From: Xylogone sp. PMI_703
Taxonomy: Eukaryota > Ascomycota > Leotiomycetes
Direction of reading: 5' to 3'
Length of the DNA: 64,000 nucleotides
Assembly: GCA_021399445.1 (NCBI GenBank)
Contig: JAJTUQ010000003.1
Span: 2,542,001-2,606,000, forward strand
Part shown: piece after piece, positions 22,284 to 33,953 of the stretch
How the letters are laid out: each line of letters begins with the position of its first letter
Position numbering within the stretch: position 1 is the first letter of the stretch
Notes under the pieces: generated by a model
Database searches by the model: none
Told to the model about the DNA's origin: nothing
The model's input: only the letters and a program-made list of their open reading frames with translations
Program-made: the position numbers and the translations under genes

Positions 22284-23762
22284 ATTGCATGCCTCAGCCC
22301 CAGACAAAGCAAGATGAGATGTAAGATGATACAAGGCTGGGTTGTCTTTAGGGGAATACTCTCATTTGACTGAGATTTACCTCAACGAGGTCTGAACGAG
22401 ATCTCAACGAGAAACATAAATCAAAAGTGTGGCTTACTATACCGAGGTTACTCTGGAGTGTTTGTTTCTTCTTTGGTCATCTTCCTGATCCAGTATTACA
22501 GAGAGGATAGTCTGGGGTATGCAGATCCCCAAGAGAACCAGTAACTCGATGCATATAACCAAGAGCAAGATACCTCGTTCTTGTATTATTTTTATAGCCG
22601 TACATGGGTCTTGTCAAGCACTTGCCTCAACAACCGAGCTATTCTCTTCCTCCTACCCTGACACGATTGCTCGTCATGACGTCTCTTTGTTACACATCGC
22701 CTCCGGGTCTAATGTCCTCGTGAGACACGTTGAGAGTCGATTTATCTGCTAGTGGCGATTCTCTTTTGCCTCACGGGGTCGCTTTATTTTCCGAGCCTTC
22801 TTATTGACTAGCTAACTAGAATGATTAGTTGCACGATGGGAAATGCCCAGGATGATGACGCTGTAGATGGGAATCCCATATCATCGAGTCATGCCCCTCT
22901 CCCTGCGTATAAGGCATTGTAACCGCGCAGCCACCCATCGGGGGGAATGCAGTACAGATACTGCTAATGCGAGATGCAGCTGCAGCTGCAGATGTAGCTT
23001 GTGTTGGTAGTGTAATTAATTTTTATTTTTGGGACCCGATGGGCAACAGCAAAGGAAAAAGGCGAAGGTGAAGGTACCCAAAGGTAGAGTACAGTACAGT
23101 ATAGTGGAAGAGAGAAATGCGCTGTGACCCACCCGGGGAAATTTATTTATACACCACTGTACTGCACTTCGATAGTGAGCTGTTAGCTGGAGGTGGAAAG
23201 CGCAGTTAGAGGGCAATAGAGTGTAAGTAGTCAGCTAGTAGCGGAGCTTAAAAGGGGCTCGCGCACGCCTCTTGCCGGTTGCGGGCGGGCGAAACCTGCT
23301 TGACGTGGTGATCTACAGCTCGAAGCGTCGTGCGTGCGGGGCGCTCAGCATCATCACGCCCATTCAACTTCTGCTCATTCCCTCCTTGCGTCCGCCCTGG
23401 ACCACCCGCTCTAAGCTCTAACCAGTAAGTTCCAAAATCGTTTGCACGTCCTTTGGGGAATTTTTCTCATGATGTGTGCTGGCTCTCTTCTTGCATATTG
23501 CTTCCATTGCCCTTCTTTTCTTCTTGCCCCCTTCTCTCCCCTTTCCTCTGGATTCCTACTCGTGCCTGGCCAAGACCGTCAAACCACAGATCGTGTGTGC
23601 CAGTGTGCCGGTGTGCTGCAGTCTCTCGCGGCCTCTGTCCCTTCTTTCTTTCCCCCCCTTCTCAAGAGACCGGATTGACCTTCCCATCGTGACGCAACTT
23701 CGCTATCTCTCTCTCCAATCCTGCGTCTGAGAAAGTCGGCCTCTCTTGCCAGCCGCCGGAAT
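22284..23762. other. Intergenic and probable long leader
   Basis: No convincing gene. Short simple repeats occur at about 22976-22992 (CTGCAG units) and 23088-23101 (GTACAGTACAGTA). A GTAAGT donor at about 23426 and CT-rich DNA at 23450-23740 suggest a leader, perhaps with a 5' UTR intron, for the next gene. Confidence 0.45.
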
Positions 23763-24711
23763 ATGCTATATACTATGAAGGATCTGATCCCCGATCTCCC
23801 AGATCTGCATAGCCTTCCACAAGGTTCACGGCCGGAAGCCGCCATCCGCAGCAATGGTCCAGATAATCTCGTCCTTGAGCGTTACAAGCTCCGAGAGCTA
23901 GCTGAAGGCTGGCCCTGCTACCGGTAAGAACACCATCCAACCAAGCACCACTACCACCACCAGCACCAAGAAACTCGCCTTGTGAAACTTTCTCTCTCTT
24001 TCCCCCAAAATCCCTCCTTCCTTTGGCTTCTTCCAAAAAAATCAAAATTTATTCTAACCTTGTGCCTTGTATCTGGGTGGAAAAGAATATCGAGACTGAC
24101 TCGAATCTATCAACACACACAGTGATGCCTGCGAGTGGGAGAATCTCGAAGCCATATTCCATCCGAATGCCTACATCTACACCACTTGGACGGGCAAGAC
24201 CCGCTACCAGGATTTCATCAAGGTCTCCAAGGCCGACTTTGATAAGGGCAACTTCATAATGCATCGCTGCCATGGTGTGACCAGTGATATATCCCCAAAT
24301 GCGCTCCGGGCTGTGACCAAGATGAAGGCCACCATCACCCAGCGGTTTACCGTGGATGGCTGCGAAGTGGATGCCGAGTCTGATTGCCGTTTCTGTTTCT
24401 TCTGGGAAAAGGATACCAAGGGTGATAGAGCCGGTGAATGGAGAGCGCGATTCATAAAACACTGGTATGAGAAGGATAAGCTGATACCAGTGGATCCGAG
24501 GATGATTCCACGCCTGGATGATGAGCGACTCAGGAAGTACCCGCCAGGTTACCGATATCTAGCGTACTGCCAGGAGGTATGCATGGGCGTGAAGGTAAAA
24601 CTGGATATGCCCGGTCACCGAAGAGAGGCCAACAGCGTTAATGGAAGAATGCACGATCTCTTGTACTGGCAATGCAAGGACTGGGTAGAAGGCAAGAAGA
24701 TGGAAATCTGA
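23763..24711 (+). CDS. SnoaL_4-type NTF2-fold protein, fungal
   Basis: This is a soluble protein with a SnoaL/scytalone-dehydratase-like fold. Members include dehydratases and isomerases, but this fungal subgroup has no defined reaction that I know of. Two exons, 23763..23923 and 24123..24711, give 249 residues; the intron is 199 nt. The conserved region runs [23 protein letters not shown], then [31 protein letters not shown] and [13 protein letters not shown]. The C-terminal third ([23 protein letters not shown]) is typical of the fungal subgroup. A second in-frame ATG at 23775 is close, so the exact start is open. It is not adjacent or clearly similar in detail to the DUF1348 gene upstream. 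Confidence 0.85.
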
Positions 24712-25697
24712 TGTCCAGGCTTCAATTTCTTTCCTTGTTTCTTTATTATTCGACTAGGACCTTGGTTTTGCCGGATTCCTTTTTGCCCAGGTTACAGTCT
24801 GGACAAACTTATAGAGAACAGAGCTCCGTTAGGTGTCAGGGTGCAAAAAAGGTAGCACTCTATTTATGGCCACCAGCACCTTTACGATTCGATTCATGAA
24901 CTGGGGGCAGATAAGAATATTGCACAGAATCTACAAAACAGCCAAGCGGGATATTAATAATTATACGTCAAACCAAAGCCACTGCCAAACAATTTCCGAG
25001 GAGTTTCAACTACTCTGGCCCAGCACTGAGAGCCTCATAGCGATCTGGGCGTCTATTGATATCGGCAAGTCTTTATAATTACAGACTGCTTTCAATTGTT
25101 GAACTTGATTCTTTAGCAAGCACAGTCATTGAACATTGAGCTTGTCTTGAAGTCCCTTTCTATGTAATTACAATTTGATGAATGATTATGAGCTCACTCG
25201 TTTTTGGATTCTACTATGGGGCTCTCTTTCGATCTACTTTCTTCGTGGTAACCTATCTATTTTGGTTTTATGATAAGGGGGAATGGTGGAAGACGGGATT
25301 GGGTTTTAGGTTTACAATGGATAATGAGAAGACATACTTATATTTCCTTTGATCTCTCGATATATTTGGCTTTCTATATTGTCTCTTCACTCTATAAATA
25401 TTCAAATTTCTAAATCATCATTCAATCTACTATACTAACTTCACTGAATTGTGTACTCTAGTGCTGCTATCTCGATCTAATTCTTTTACGTAGCTCCGTG
25501 TAGCGATGCTCTCTGTGGTGAGACATAGCCATCTAGTCCGCTAGACTAGTGAATAACCCCCTCCTTCCCTCTGGTACGCCCATTCACCCTTGCCGTCCTT
25601 CTCTTTCCATCTTAGTTCTGTATGAATCACACAATCAAGGTAGTCTTAAGTTGATTGAATTATCCATATTTTGCTCATTCACTCCCCTCCCTCTGTC
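24712..25697. other. Intergenic
   Basis: This holds the 3' flank of the SnoaL-type gene and the upstream region of the next locus. AT-rich at 25300-25450. No gene seen. Confidence 0.5.
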
Positions 25698-25705
25698 TAT
25701 AAATA
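25698..25705 (+). promoter_or_regulatory. TATA box upstream of an unrecognised locus
   Basis: TATAAATA is followed by a long CT-rich stretch and an ATG at 25770, a layout like that of real fungal promoters. It is the best evidence that the next locus is, or once was, transcribed. Confidence 0.5.
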
Positions 25706-25769
25706 CTTCCGTCCTCCCCCCCTTCCTTCGATTCGAACTCTCTCTCCTATCCATCAAAAAACATTGGAG

Positions 25770-26555
25770 ATGACTCCCATCCTCCAAATCCTATGGAAGG
25801 CAAGAGTTTATTATAAACTTTATGATCGAACTTGTTGCCACAGCATTTCGGAAGAAGACCAAGGCATCAGCTACCGAGGCCTTTGGCTATCATGTGTGGA
25901 ATACACAGGTGGACAGCATTACATATGTTCCGTGTAGGAGAGCGGGGTCAGATCTGTCGTTTCTATCGTAGCGACAGACATCCGTTGCATACCTTGCTCA
26001 TCTAAGGATATAGAACATATCCCAGTCACGTTACCGGAAAAATTTGACGCTGAAGGAAAAGCGTTTCTGTTTTTCAGAAGTTTGAGAGCATTTCTTTCCA
26101 CATCAACACGGTAAGAACTACTCTTGTAGCTGACTCTGATCCTTATCACCTTGCACTCTTTACGGCTACTGTGGAAAAGATACCAACTGGTAATAGTGAG
26201 CTGTCGCATCTGGCAAATCCGGAATGCCAAAGGATATGTTAAGCAATTTCATCCAGGCGACCCTCAAGTGCCACAAAAATGGAGAGCTTGTTATTTCTCA
26301 ATGGATTTTGATAAAAGTTCTTTACCTGAACTCTGCTTCGAGGCAATATCACACTTTATCCCACGCCAACTAGAAGACCACAAACGAAAAATCCCTTATG
26401 TTACAATAAAGATTTCGCAAGCACCAGAGGCACAATATGGTGCTGAATTATCTCAGAATCTTCATCAAATTACAGGACGATTATATTCTGTCCACGCCGA
26501 GTTTTCCTACCCTAGGACAGGAAAATTAGACTTCTTTTTGAAAGAAAAGACGTGA
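25770..26555 (+). CDS. Unrecognised coding-like locus, structure unresolved
   Basis: I do not recognise this. A frame from ATG 25770 runs to TAG at 25935; the same frame then continues through GVRSVVSIVATDIRC and LPEKFDAEGKAFLFFRSLRAF to a GGTAAGAAC donor at about 26110. So either a short intron spans the TAG or the gene is broken there. A further open stretch, about 26151-26555, encodes YVKQFHPGDPQVPQKWRACY and EAISHFIPRQLEDHK and ends FFLKEKT. The parts look protein-like in composition, but no joint that keeps one frame is clear. A decayed copy of the LPEKFDAEG exon lies 1 kb downstream. It may be a lineage-specific gene or a pseudogene. Confidence 0.35.
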
Positions 26556-26684
26556 AACTATTCACTATTTTCTCCTTAACTACTTCTACTTCCATCACCA
26601 ACGCAACATCATTCTTTCACAGCTCTCTACGAAAATGCTCAATGCTCATATTGAGCTGTTAACAATTCTTCTTTTGTATACAAG

Positions 26685-26864
26685 ATGATCGAAGAATTTC
26701 TCGGTGATTCAGCTACCGCTCATGTGATGGATGCATGTTCTAAAGTCGATGAACATGACTACTACAGAGCGATTAGCTCTGGGGTAGAACAGGATACGTT
26801 CTCGGTTCGCTTTACAGTGCAGCTTTTGCACAAGGAACCTCTTAGAACGAAAGGAGAACTCTAG
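26685..26864 (+). CDS. Small ORF of unknown function (59 aa)
   Basis: This ATG-started frame (MIEEFLGDSATAHVMDAC ... LRTKGEL) follows an AG that could be a splice acceptor. It lies between the unresolved locus and its decayed exon copy and may be an exon of the same gene. No family recognised. Confidence 0.25.
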   Translation: MIEEFLGDSATAHVMDACSKVDEHDYYRAISSGVEQDTFSVRFTVQLLHKEPLRTKGEL

Positions 26865-27072
26865 TTGAACTGACTGCTTATACCCCCTTATATCTGGGTT
26901 CTCGCAGGACCTTACCCCTTTTATACCTATCTAACTCTTGACGGAGGAGCACAATCTTCTTCAGAAGTTGCTAACCTTTCGATAATGAAAGATATGCATT
27001 CACTATTGTTTGCTTCGGAGGTATACTGCACGGAGCCAAATATATCTTCCGATATAAATGTTGGAGGGTATG

Positions 27073-27160
27073 GTTTTACCAGAAACCTTTGACGCAGAAG
27101 GAAGAGCGTTTCTATTTTATAGAAGCTGAGAGCAGTTCTTTCCACGTCAATACGGGAAGA
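27073..27160 (+). pseudogene. Decayed duplicate of the exon at 26029-26116
   Basis: About 88 bp match 26029-26116 at roughly 80% by eye. The copy encodes LPETFDAEGRAFLFYRS, then loses one base relative to the first copy. The GGTAAGAAC donor of the first copy is GGGAAGAAC here, so the splice site is also gone. Confidence 0.55.
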
Positions 27161-29270
27161 ACTATGTACCTTGAGAGGTATAGGATTTATTCATCCGGGA
27201 TTTGTTGGACAGGAAAGGATCCGGAGCAGAACAACGATGCAGAAGGGGGGATAAACGAAGTCCATGCAGCAACACGTAACAAGAACACAAATATGCTCTA
27301 TGCATTGGTATTGAGGTTGTATGAGGCAATCTCAGGGCATCGGGGCCCAGCGGGTGGGCTAAAGACAGCCCCAACGCTCTGTATCTTAAGAGAGCGAATG
27401 TCTTATAGATCCACGAGCGCCCTGCCTTGAGCATTAACAGAATTGTGTGTTCCATCGAAGGTACCGATTCCAAGGTGCGGAGCATCGCAAGCTGATGGGT
27501 ACATATTCCGAGGTTGCGGCTCACAATATCGCAGAGCTATTAGCTCTCTGAAACTGGGTCATTGAAGCTATAAAAAGAGATCAAAGAGCCAATGTCATGG
27601 CGCTCTGGATTAAGGATAGCCCTAAGCAGTTGCATCTTAAGCAAGGCAACATTGCACCAATAGAAGGCCGGCCAGCACTGACCCATGAGTCTTTGATACT
27701 GCATAAGAGAGATTGGGCAAGATGTACTCTCGGTTTTGTTTGTAGAAATTTCTAGCTTTTGCTTCAAGCTGGAACACAAAATAGTGATCCCACGACACAA
27801 GTCAAGGCAAAATCAGCAATGGTGTATCAAAGACATCTTGCAGAGTTCAAGACGAAGAAGACTGAAGAGTTAGAGCAAGCTCACGAGGAAGACACGGGGA
27901 CAAATTGAGGTGATGCTCCGAGAACTTAGCCGCAAACGTTAAATATATTCTCAGTCAACATAATTTTTACTCATTTCGTTACTGACAAGAGTAATTGGAT
28001 AAACATGTGATTCTGCAGTGCAAATACTGGGATTGCTTAATTGCAGCGATATAAATTTATTGTTGGCGTATCATCTTCTGCTGCAAGTAGTTGCAGGTTA
28101 TAGTTAAGAGAATTACATGTTGTTAGCTCCAAAAACCTGACACAAGAACACCTTCCATAATGGCCATATAAAAAGTAAACTAGTTCTTACCTGTGTCTAC
28201 CATAAGTAGTAGAGTGGTCCATCAACTCTAGATCTCTTCTCCAGATATCTGGATCATCCTAGCATCAAAGCCAAGCTTTCCCCGCAATCCGGGGCCGAGG
28301 CACGCGGTGCAAACAGCCAAATAAGGGGCTTCGTCCGGTTTCCACACATCATAGCGCCAGCGCCTCATCCACTGCACTGTCCCCCAGCGGTCAACCAATA
28401 CTAACTAAACTCATACCAAGAGTCCAGATCTAAAACGTCCACATGCCATGGCAAAATACCCTCTTATGATAAAACAACAGGACACATAATAATTGGCTGT
28501 ACCGGGTTTTCTCCCCTCTCGTCTTCTCGTCCATTTACTGTAGATTTAATTCGCTCCTTCCTGACATCATCATCACCAGATCGGAAAGGCAGTAATTAAA
28601 CTACGGTAGCTTTCTCCCTGCAGTAATTAGCACTCTGGGATTTTAGCGCGGGGGAAGGCGATCCTCGTTCTCCCCGAAGCCAGGGCGCTTGGCCTTATTA
28701 CGGGATTCTGCGGCGCTGTAATTAGCACTGGCGATCAACGACGCTTTGTTCCTCGCTCTCTCTCCTCCTGTGGCTCTCCCGGGTTCTGGACCGTACGAAA
28801 GGAACCCTCGCGATCCCCCATCCGAACTCGCATAATTAATGACTCTGGTGGTAACTAGTCGCGGATCTCGTTCCCTCGTTTTCTGCAGCCAGTGGTAATC
28901 GCTGCCACATTCAGTACTGGTGTTCTAAAAGATGAAGCCACAGAAGCCATCAAAGCCATCGAGGGGCTCGTGCTATCATGCATAGGTCGGTCGAAGAAGA
29001 TATATGGGCATGTGCTCGTTCGTCCGTTTGTTCATTCGTTCATGTATGTGTACTTTCCCAAGGCGCTGGGTAGAAAGGGTGTCTGTTTCTTTGTTCGGTC
29101 CATACGAGAGCACACCTTCTCTACGATAAGACCCTAGAAATATCAGGACTCGACTTTGTCTGTCGTTTCAACCCTGATTTACCTTTTCCTTCAATACGGT
29201 ACTTATTCGATTCAATTTCTGGATATCTTGCCCTTTATCATAATATCCATTGTGTGCATCGGGAACTGCA
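27161..29270. other. Intergenic, with TRI12-type gene promoter
   Basis: Frames at 27162-27524 and 27540-27800 on the minus strand show no known motif. From about 28500 the DNA looks like promoter, with a repeated TAATTAGCACT element (listed separately). No RNA gene seen. Confidence 0.4.
28590..28729. promoter_or_regulatory. Repeated TAATTAGCACT element
   Basis: TAATTAGCACT occurs exactly at 28624-28634 and 28719-28729, with a partial copy CAGTAATTAA at 28590-28599. All lie 540-680 bp upstream of the transporter start. Spacing and identity suggest binding sites for one regulator; this is inference. Confidence 0.4.
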
Positions 29271-31375
29271 ATGGATCACGCCGATAGGGACATGGCGTCT
29301 CCTGCGCCTGCTGCTGCAACTGGAGGACCCGATTCCTCGCCCTCACACTCGGCGTCTGAGAAGGAAGCTACTGGCACCCCCGGAGCTTCGCAACATCTCG
29401 AGGTTATCAGGACAGTCTCGCGCGTTCCTAACCCTCACTACTACGAAAAAGATGGCCTCAGAACCTACGGTGACGAAGAGGATCACGATCATGAGCCTCC
29501 TGTTTGTCTCATCTCTCACTTCAATTCATGAATTACATGCTTATAGCTCCATGTAGATGACCATCCATAGACTAATGTCCCTGATTGCCATGGCTTTCCT
29601 ATGGACTGCGTCCCAAATCCCCGTGTACTTATTTGGTAAGTAGCAATACCACTTCCTTGGCTCCCATGTAGTAACTGTGACTCTCAGGCGGGATTCCACC
29701 ATATATCTATGGCGAACTTGGAGGCACAGAGCGATGGGTCTGGTTCGTGCTCGCAAACCTGATCGGCTTAGCTGCTATATGCCCATTTGTGGGTGCCATA
29801 TCAGACTTGATCGGCCGGCGATATGTAGCCTTGTCTGGTGCGGTCTTCATCATAATCGGCATGATAGTGTGTTCGACTGCTCATACGATGAATATATTCA
29901 TTGGTAGGGTCTATCTTTCTTCAACAAAGCCTGTATTCTTCTCACTAACTACATCTAGCCGGAATGGCAATTGCAGGAGTTGGTGCGGGCATCAACGAGC
30001 TAACTGCTCTCGCCGCTACATCGGAGTTGGCTCCAACTGCCAAAAGGGGCAAATATGTTGCCGTCTTGATTTTCACAATTATACCATTCTGTCCATCGGT
30101 GCTATGGGCTCAGTTGATCGCATATCACTCGGACTGGCGCTATGTCGGTCTCTTCTGTGCTCTCTGGGCATTTGTTGGGTTTGTCACCACGGCCATTTTC
30201 TACTTTCCACCGCCTCGAGTCAATTCCACCGGTTTGACACGGGGAGAGATAATTGCCCAGATTGATTTCGTTGGGGGATTCCTCTCAATTGTTGGCTTGA
30301 TTCTTTTCGTTGCAGGTCTATTGTGGGGAGGCTACCAGGTATTTCCCATATTTTTTCGTGCTCTCAAACTTGAAGAATAAGAGCTAATCCCAAGTCATTC
30401 AGTATAAATGGACTTCTGCCCATGTCTTAGTTCCTCTCCTGCTTGGGGCGTTCTTGATTATAGCGTTCTTCTTCTGGGAGGCCTACGGGGCGAAATATCC
30501 AATGTTCCCTAAACGACTGAAGAAAGATCCGCGAATCCTGGCTCTCACATTGATCATTACCTTCATATCTGGAGCCAACTTCTTCTCCGTGTTACTCTTC
30601 TGGCCGACCCAAGCTTTTAATGTTTACGGTCATGACCCCATTGGCGTTGGAATCCGTGGGTTGCCTATTGGATTCTCCATTCTAGCCGGCGCATGCATAA
30701 CTCTTTGGCTGTTATCTGTATTCCGTGGTGGAAACAAATGGCTTATGATTGGATCTTCCGTTCTCATGACCGCTGGTTGTGGTGCACTGGCTGCTGCCAG
30801 AATTGACAACCTCGACGCGGTTTATGGTATTCTCGTGGTAGCAGGACTTGGTAAGTACTTTGAAAATATACCAACGTAGAAGAGTAATGAACTAATAATT
30901 CGATTTAGGGATTGGTGGGATCGTTGTCCCTGCATCCATTATAACCACAATCATCTGTCCCGACGATCTAATCGCTACAGTGGCAGCTCTAACTCTTGCA
31001 ATCCGCGTAGTGGGCGGGGCAATTGGGTATACAACCTACTACAATGTCTTCTATAACAAATTCGTACCCAAGCTTTCGCTGAACATTGCCCTCGCCTGTT
31101 TCAAGCACAATATCTATGACATCCAGATCATCACGGAAGCTGCAGAGCTTACGGGTGCCTCGCTCATTGACCAAATCTTGCATCTCCCTGGTGTCGATGG
31201 GAATATGACAATCTGGAATGATATTGTCAGAGCTGGACAGGAAAGCTATGCATATGCGTACCCGTATGTGTATTATGCCAGTATTGCGTTTGGCGTGGTT
31301 TCGATTGTGGCTGCGTGTTTTCTAGGAGATATTAGCAAGTATATGGATGATCATGTTGCTGTCATTATCCATTAG
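29271..31375 (+). CDS. MFS efflux pump, TRI12 (trichothecene efflux) family
   Basis: This is a plasma-membrane drug:H+ antiporter of the 14-helix fungal TRI12 family; it exports toxins or siderophore-like compounds, but its own substrate is unknown. Six exons: 29271..29501, 29557..29635, 29688..29903, 29959..30338, 30403..30850, 30909..31375, giving 606 residues. The cytosolic N-terminus is rich in Ala, Pro and Ser and ends DHDHEPP. Helix 1 is LIAMAFLWTASQIPVYLFGG, followed by GGIPPYIYGELGG. The MFS signature is in GAISDLIGRRYVAL. Later helices include GINELTALAATSELAPTAKR and VVGGAIGYTTYYNVFYNKF. No biosynthetic genes adjoin it, so a role in a cluster is not supported. Confidence 0.93.
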
Positions 31376-32057
31376 GATGTGGACTGTTGGATGATTCATA
31401 TATCTTATGAGTAGTTAATCGTAATATTACATCTTTTATACTAGGCGAATCAAATCATAATGATGAATAACAGTGCTTTCCAATCCTCAATATGGAGTAA
31501 ACGGATAAACCATAGAAACTTGGTTGAATTGCAGCGTTCCTGCATAAATGAAATGAAGAGTTTTAAAGATAACTACTGGTATTTTACACTTCAAACCCAC
31601 CTACCAATCGCAAAAATAATCTTATTCTAACAGCTTGGTCATACTTGCTGATACGCTCCAGCAAATCGGTGTGACTCCGCCACTTCAACTTGCTCATCCC
31701 CTTACCGAGAGGCCCATCAACAGACCCAAAAGACGGCAAGGCAGAAGCAAAGCATAGTGGCTTGGAATACCGACTGTCGAATTTTTCCCCTCCTGCCAAT
31801 TAATTGATCAATTGCCTGATAGAGTTTCCAAGTTCCCTTCTTTGTTCGTCGCTGATCCCCGGATGACTCAGGTATGGTAAGTTGTTGGATGACTCTTTCC
31901 TGAGAGGGAAAGAAGGCTGGGTTTCTTCTATTTATTGGCTTCTGTCTCTCTGGTTTGATCGTATTTTTTCTGCATCTCTTTCATTCGAATTATTTCAGCA
32001 GTATATGCTTTTGATAGCATATACTTCTGGGGAAAACAGAGTTCAAAAACATTCAAG
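31376..32057. other. Intergenic
   Basis: 3' flank of the transporter and promoter of the next gene. A 71-codon minus frame at 31584-31799 has no motif. Nothing else seen. Confidence 0.5.
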
Positions 32058-33953
32058 ATGTCTGCTCCAGTACGATCGAAGGAAACATCTGATTCTATGT
32101 TATTGGACGACGATGACTTCGAGTTGGTAGAGGCGCCGGGTTCTACTACGGAATATAATCAAAGCGGGAATGGGAAGCGGAGTTCCAATGACGAAGCAGA
32201 GGGTCATAGTCATGATCCTTTCGATGATCTTTTAGCTGCGACGAAGGCACATGCTGCAACGCTCTGGACTGACCATGGCCCTATTTTCCATAGCAGATTG
32301 AGCTCTACGGATCGTGATATTGTCTTCAACACTTTTGTCGCGGGTCTTGATACCAAATATCGGCAAGAAATGATGTGTTCAACTTGTCGGCGTTTCTTGA
32401 GAAATTACGGAGATCTCTGTATAGTGGACGATGACGGCTCTTTGGTCCCATTACTTTGGCCTCAAGATGTAGACGGTGTCCCCGAGTATTGCAAGCAGGC
32501 TGTTCTGGATGTATCAAAACTGTTCAAAGACAAGCTCGTAGGGGAAGAGTTGAAACTCAGTGCAATGGGCGCACCGCGGGTTTTGGGGAAACCAGTTACG
32601 GGAGCTTGGAGGCATTTTTCGATCACAATCCCTCTTGGGTCGGCGGTCTACAAACGCAGCAGCGATAGCCAGAAGACTGAAACATCATACGATATGCTGT
32701 ATACCATCTTGGAAGACTACTCGATCGATACGATCGCGCGGACACATCATCTCATCTACGACCACCAGCTCCCTTACGTCTCACCACATATAACCACTAT
32801 CACATACCTACGAGATGTTGCGGATAAGGCGAAAGCAGCGGATATCAAAGATATGACCAAGAGAAGAAATTATATTACAAGGTTGGCTCGTGAGGCATAT
32901 GTAGGGTGTTTGTCTTCATTGAGGTCCGGTATGGTCGGATTCCTCTTAAACTGTGTAAAAGAGGGTCAATACTTTGAGACACTAAAACAAAATTGGGAGA
33001 ATAAGGCGAATCCTTTGTCATATCTGCGCCCAACAGCAGCGCCATCCGCTGGGAATATCGAAGCAGCTGAGGCAGCCTTTGCAAAGTTGGGGTTCACTCC
33101 AGATGACTTACACCGAGTCTTCTTAACAATGGACCAAGTCCCTAAATCAGCATATTTATGGTCTCAGGTCGAGACCAAGACTGATGAAGCTGTCCCTGAA
33201 AAGGCCTTGCCATCAGATAAGGTGAATGTAGCAGATAAGTCTGCGGGTGGCGCCAAACCAATACGGCTATTCGATGGTCTTCTCAAGGACTTGCAACCAA
33301 AGCCTGACCGGAAAGTTATCAAAGATAGCCAAATTCCCTGCAATAACATCACCTTCAGACGCTTTGTGCAGCGAATTCTCCCAAATGCTGTTTCTATGGA
33401 GTATCAAGTCAACGCTCAGATGTGGGGATACCTCTTCACAACAGGCAGGCCAGGAGCAAAGCCAATCATGAGTTTCCACAGAGAGGGCGGTCATACAGCA
33501 TCATGGTATACATATGCAGCAGAGCGCGAGTGCAGAGATATGTCACTCATACCAGGCTGGGTGACAGTCAAATCTATAATTTCATTCCCCCACATGTGGG
33601 ACGCCTTCGAATCTGCGGCAGACCCGATCTTAGACGAGGAAAAGGCCGAGAAATTCAAGTTCAAGAGAATGGACATCAGGTATTTGTTCATCCTGGACGG
33701 CGCGGCTGAGAAGAAGTCTGATGTCGGTCTCTGCCTATTCCCTTCACTTATGAGACCGGAGTTCCACGAGGTGAGGAAAACTGTGGAGGCATTCAGTGAT
33801 AAAGGAGTGATTGAGCAGCCTCAAGACAAATCTGCCCAGCAGGTTGCTGGAATTGCGGTTGAGAAGGAGTCGTCGAAGCAGAGGTATCCTATCGTGAGAG
33901 TTAGAACAACTTCAGGGCAGGATTCGAAGTATAAAATTACGCTTTTCGAGTGA
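32058..33953 (+). CDS. Large intronless protein resembling a phage/bacterial family of unknown function
   Basis: This is a single exon of 631 residues with no fungal family that I can name. The N-terminus is acidic (MLLDDDDFELVEAP). About residues 90-125 hold a Cys-x2-Cys motif in MMCSTCRRFLRNYGDLCIVDDDG, then a short W-H-F motif (GAWRHFSITIP). A long helical middle contains LREAYVG-like and ANPLSYLRPTAAPSAGNIEAA stretches, then a C-terminal domain FRRFVQRILPNAVSMEYQV with SFHREGGHTASWYTY. This order (CxxCRxFxR, WHF, central block with x-Y-x-RP, C-terminal IxPxA/SxE block) is what I recall for a large phage and bacterial protein family. Gene transfer is inferred and must be tested. The lack of introns fits; codon use is not obviously foreign. 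Confidence 0.75.
   Translation: MSAPVRSKETSDSMLLDDDDFELVEAPGSTTEYNQSGNGKRSSNDEAEGHSHDPFDDLLAATKAHAATLWTDHGPIFHSRLSSTDRDIVFNTFVAGLDTKYRQEMMCSTCRRFLRNYGDLCIVDDDGSLVPLLWPQDVDGVPEYCKQAVLDVSKLFKDKLVGEELKLSAMGAPRVLGKPVTGAWRHFSITIPLGSAVYKRSSDSQKTETSYDMLYTILEDYSIDTIARTHHLIYDHQLPYVSPHITTITYLRDVADKAKAADIKDMTKRRNYITRLAREAYVGCLSSLRSGMVGFLLNCVKEGQYFETLKQNWENKANPLSYLRPTAAPSAGNIEAAEAAFAKLGFTPDDLHRVFLTMDQVPKSAYLWSQVETKTDEAVPEKALPSDKVNVADKSAGGAKPIRLFDGLLKDLQPKPDRKVIKDSQIPCNNITFRRFVQRILPNAVSMEYQVNAQMWGYLFTTGRPGAKPIMSFHREGGHTASWYTYAAERECRDMSLIPGWVTVKSIISFPHMWDAFESAADPILDEEKAEKFKFKRMDIRYLFILDGAAEKKSDVGLCLFPSLMRPEFHEVRKTVEAFSDKGVIEQPQDKSAQQVAGIAVEKESSKQRYPIVRVRTTSGQDSKYKITLFE

Noticed and set aside
22976..23101. 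CTGCAG and GTACAGTA simple repeats
   Set aside because: Too short and imperfect to assign meaning beyond simple sequence.
29271..31375. TRI12-type pump as part of a toxin biosynthesis cluster
   Set aside because: No polyketide synthase, terpene cyclase, P450 or NRPS gene lies nearby in the window.
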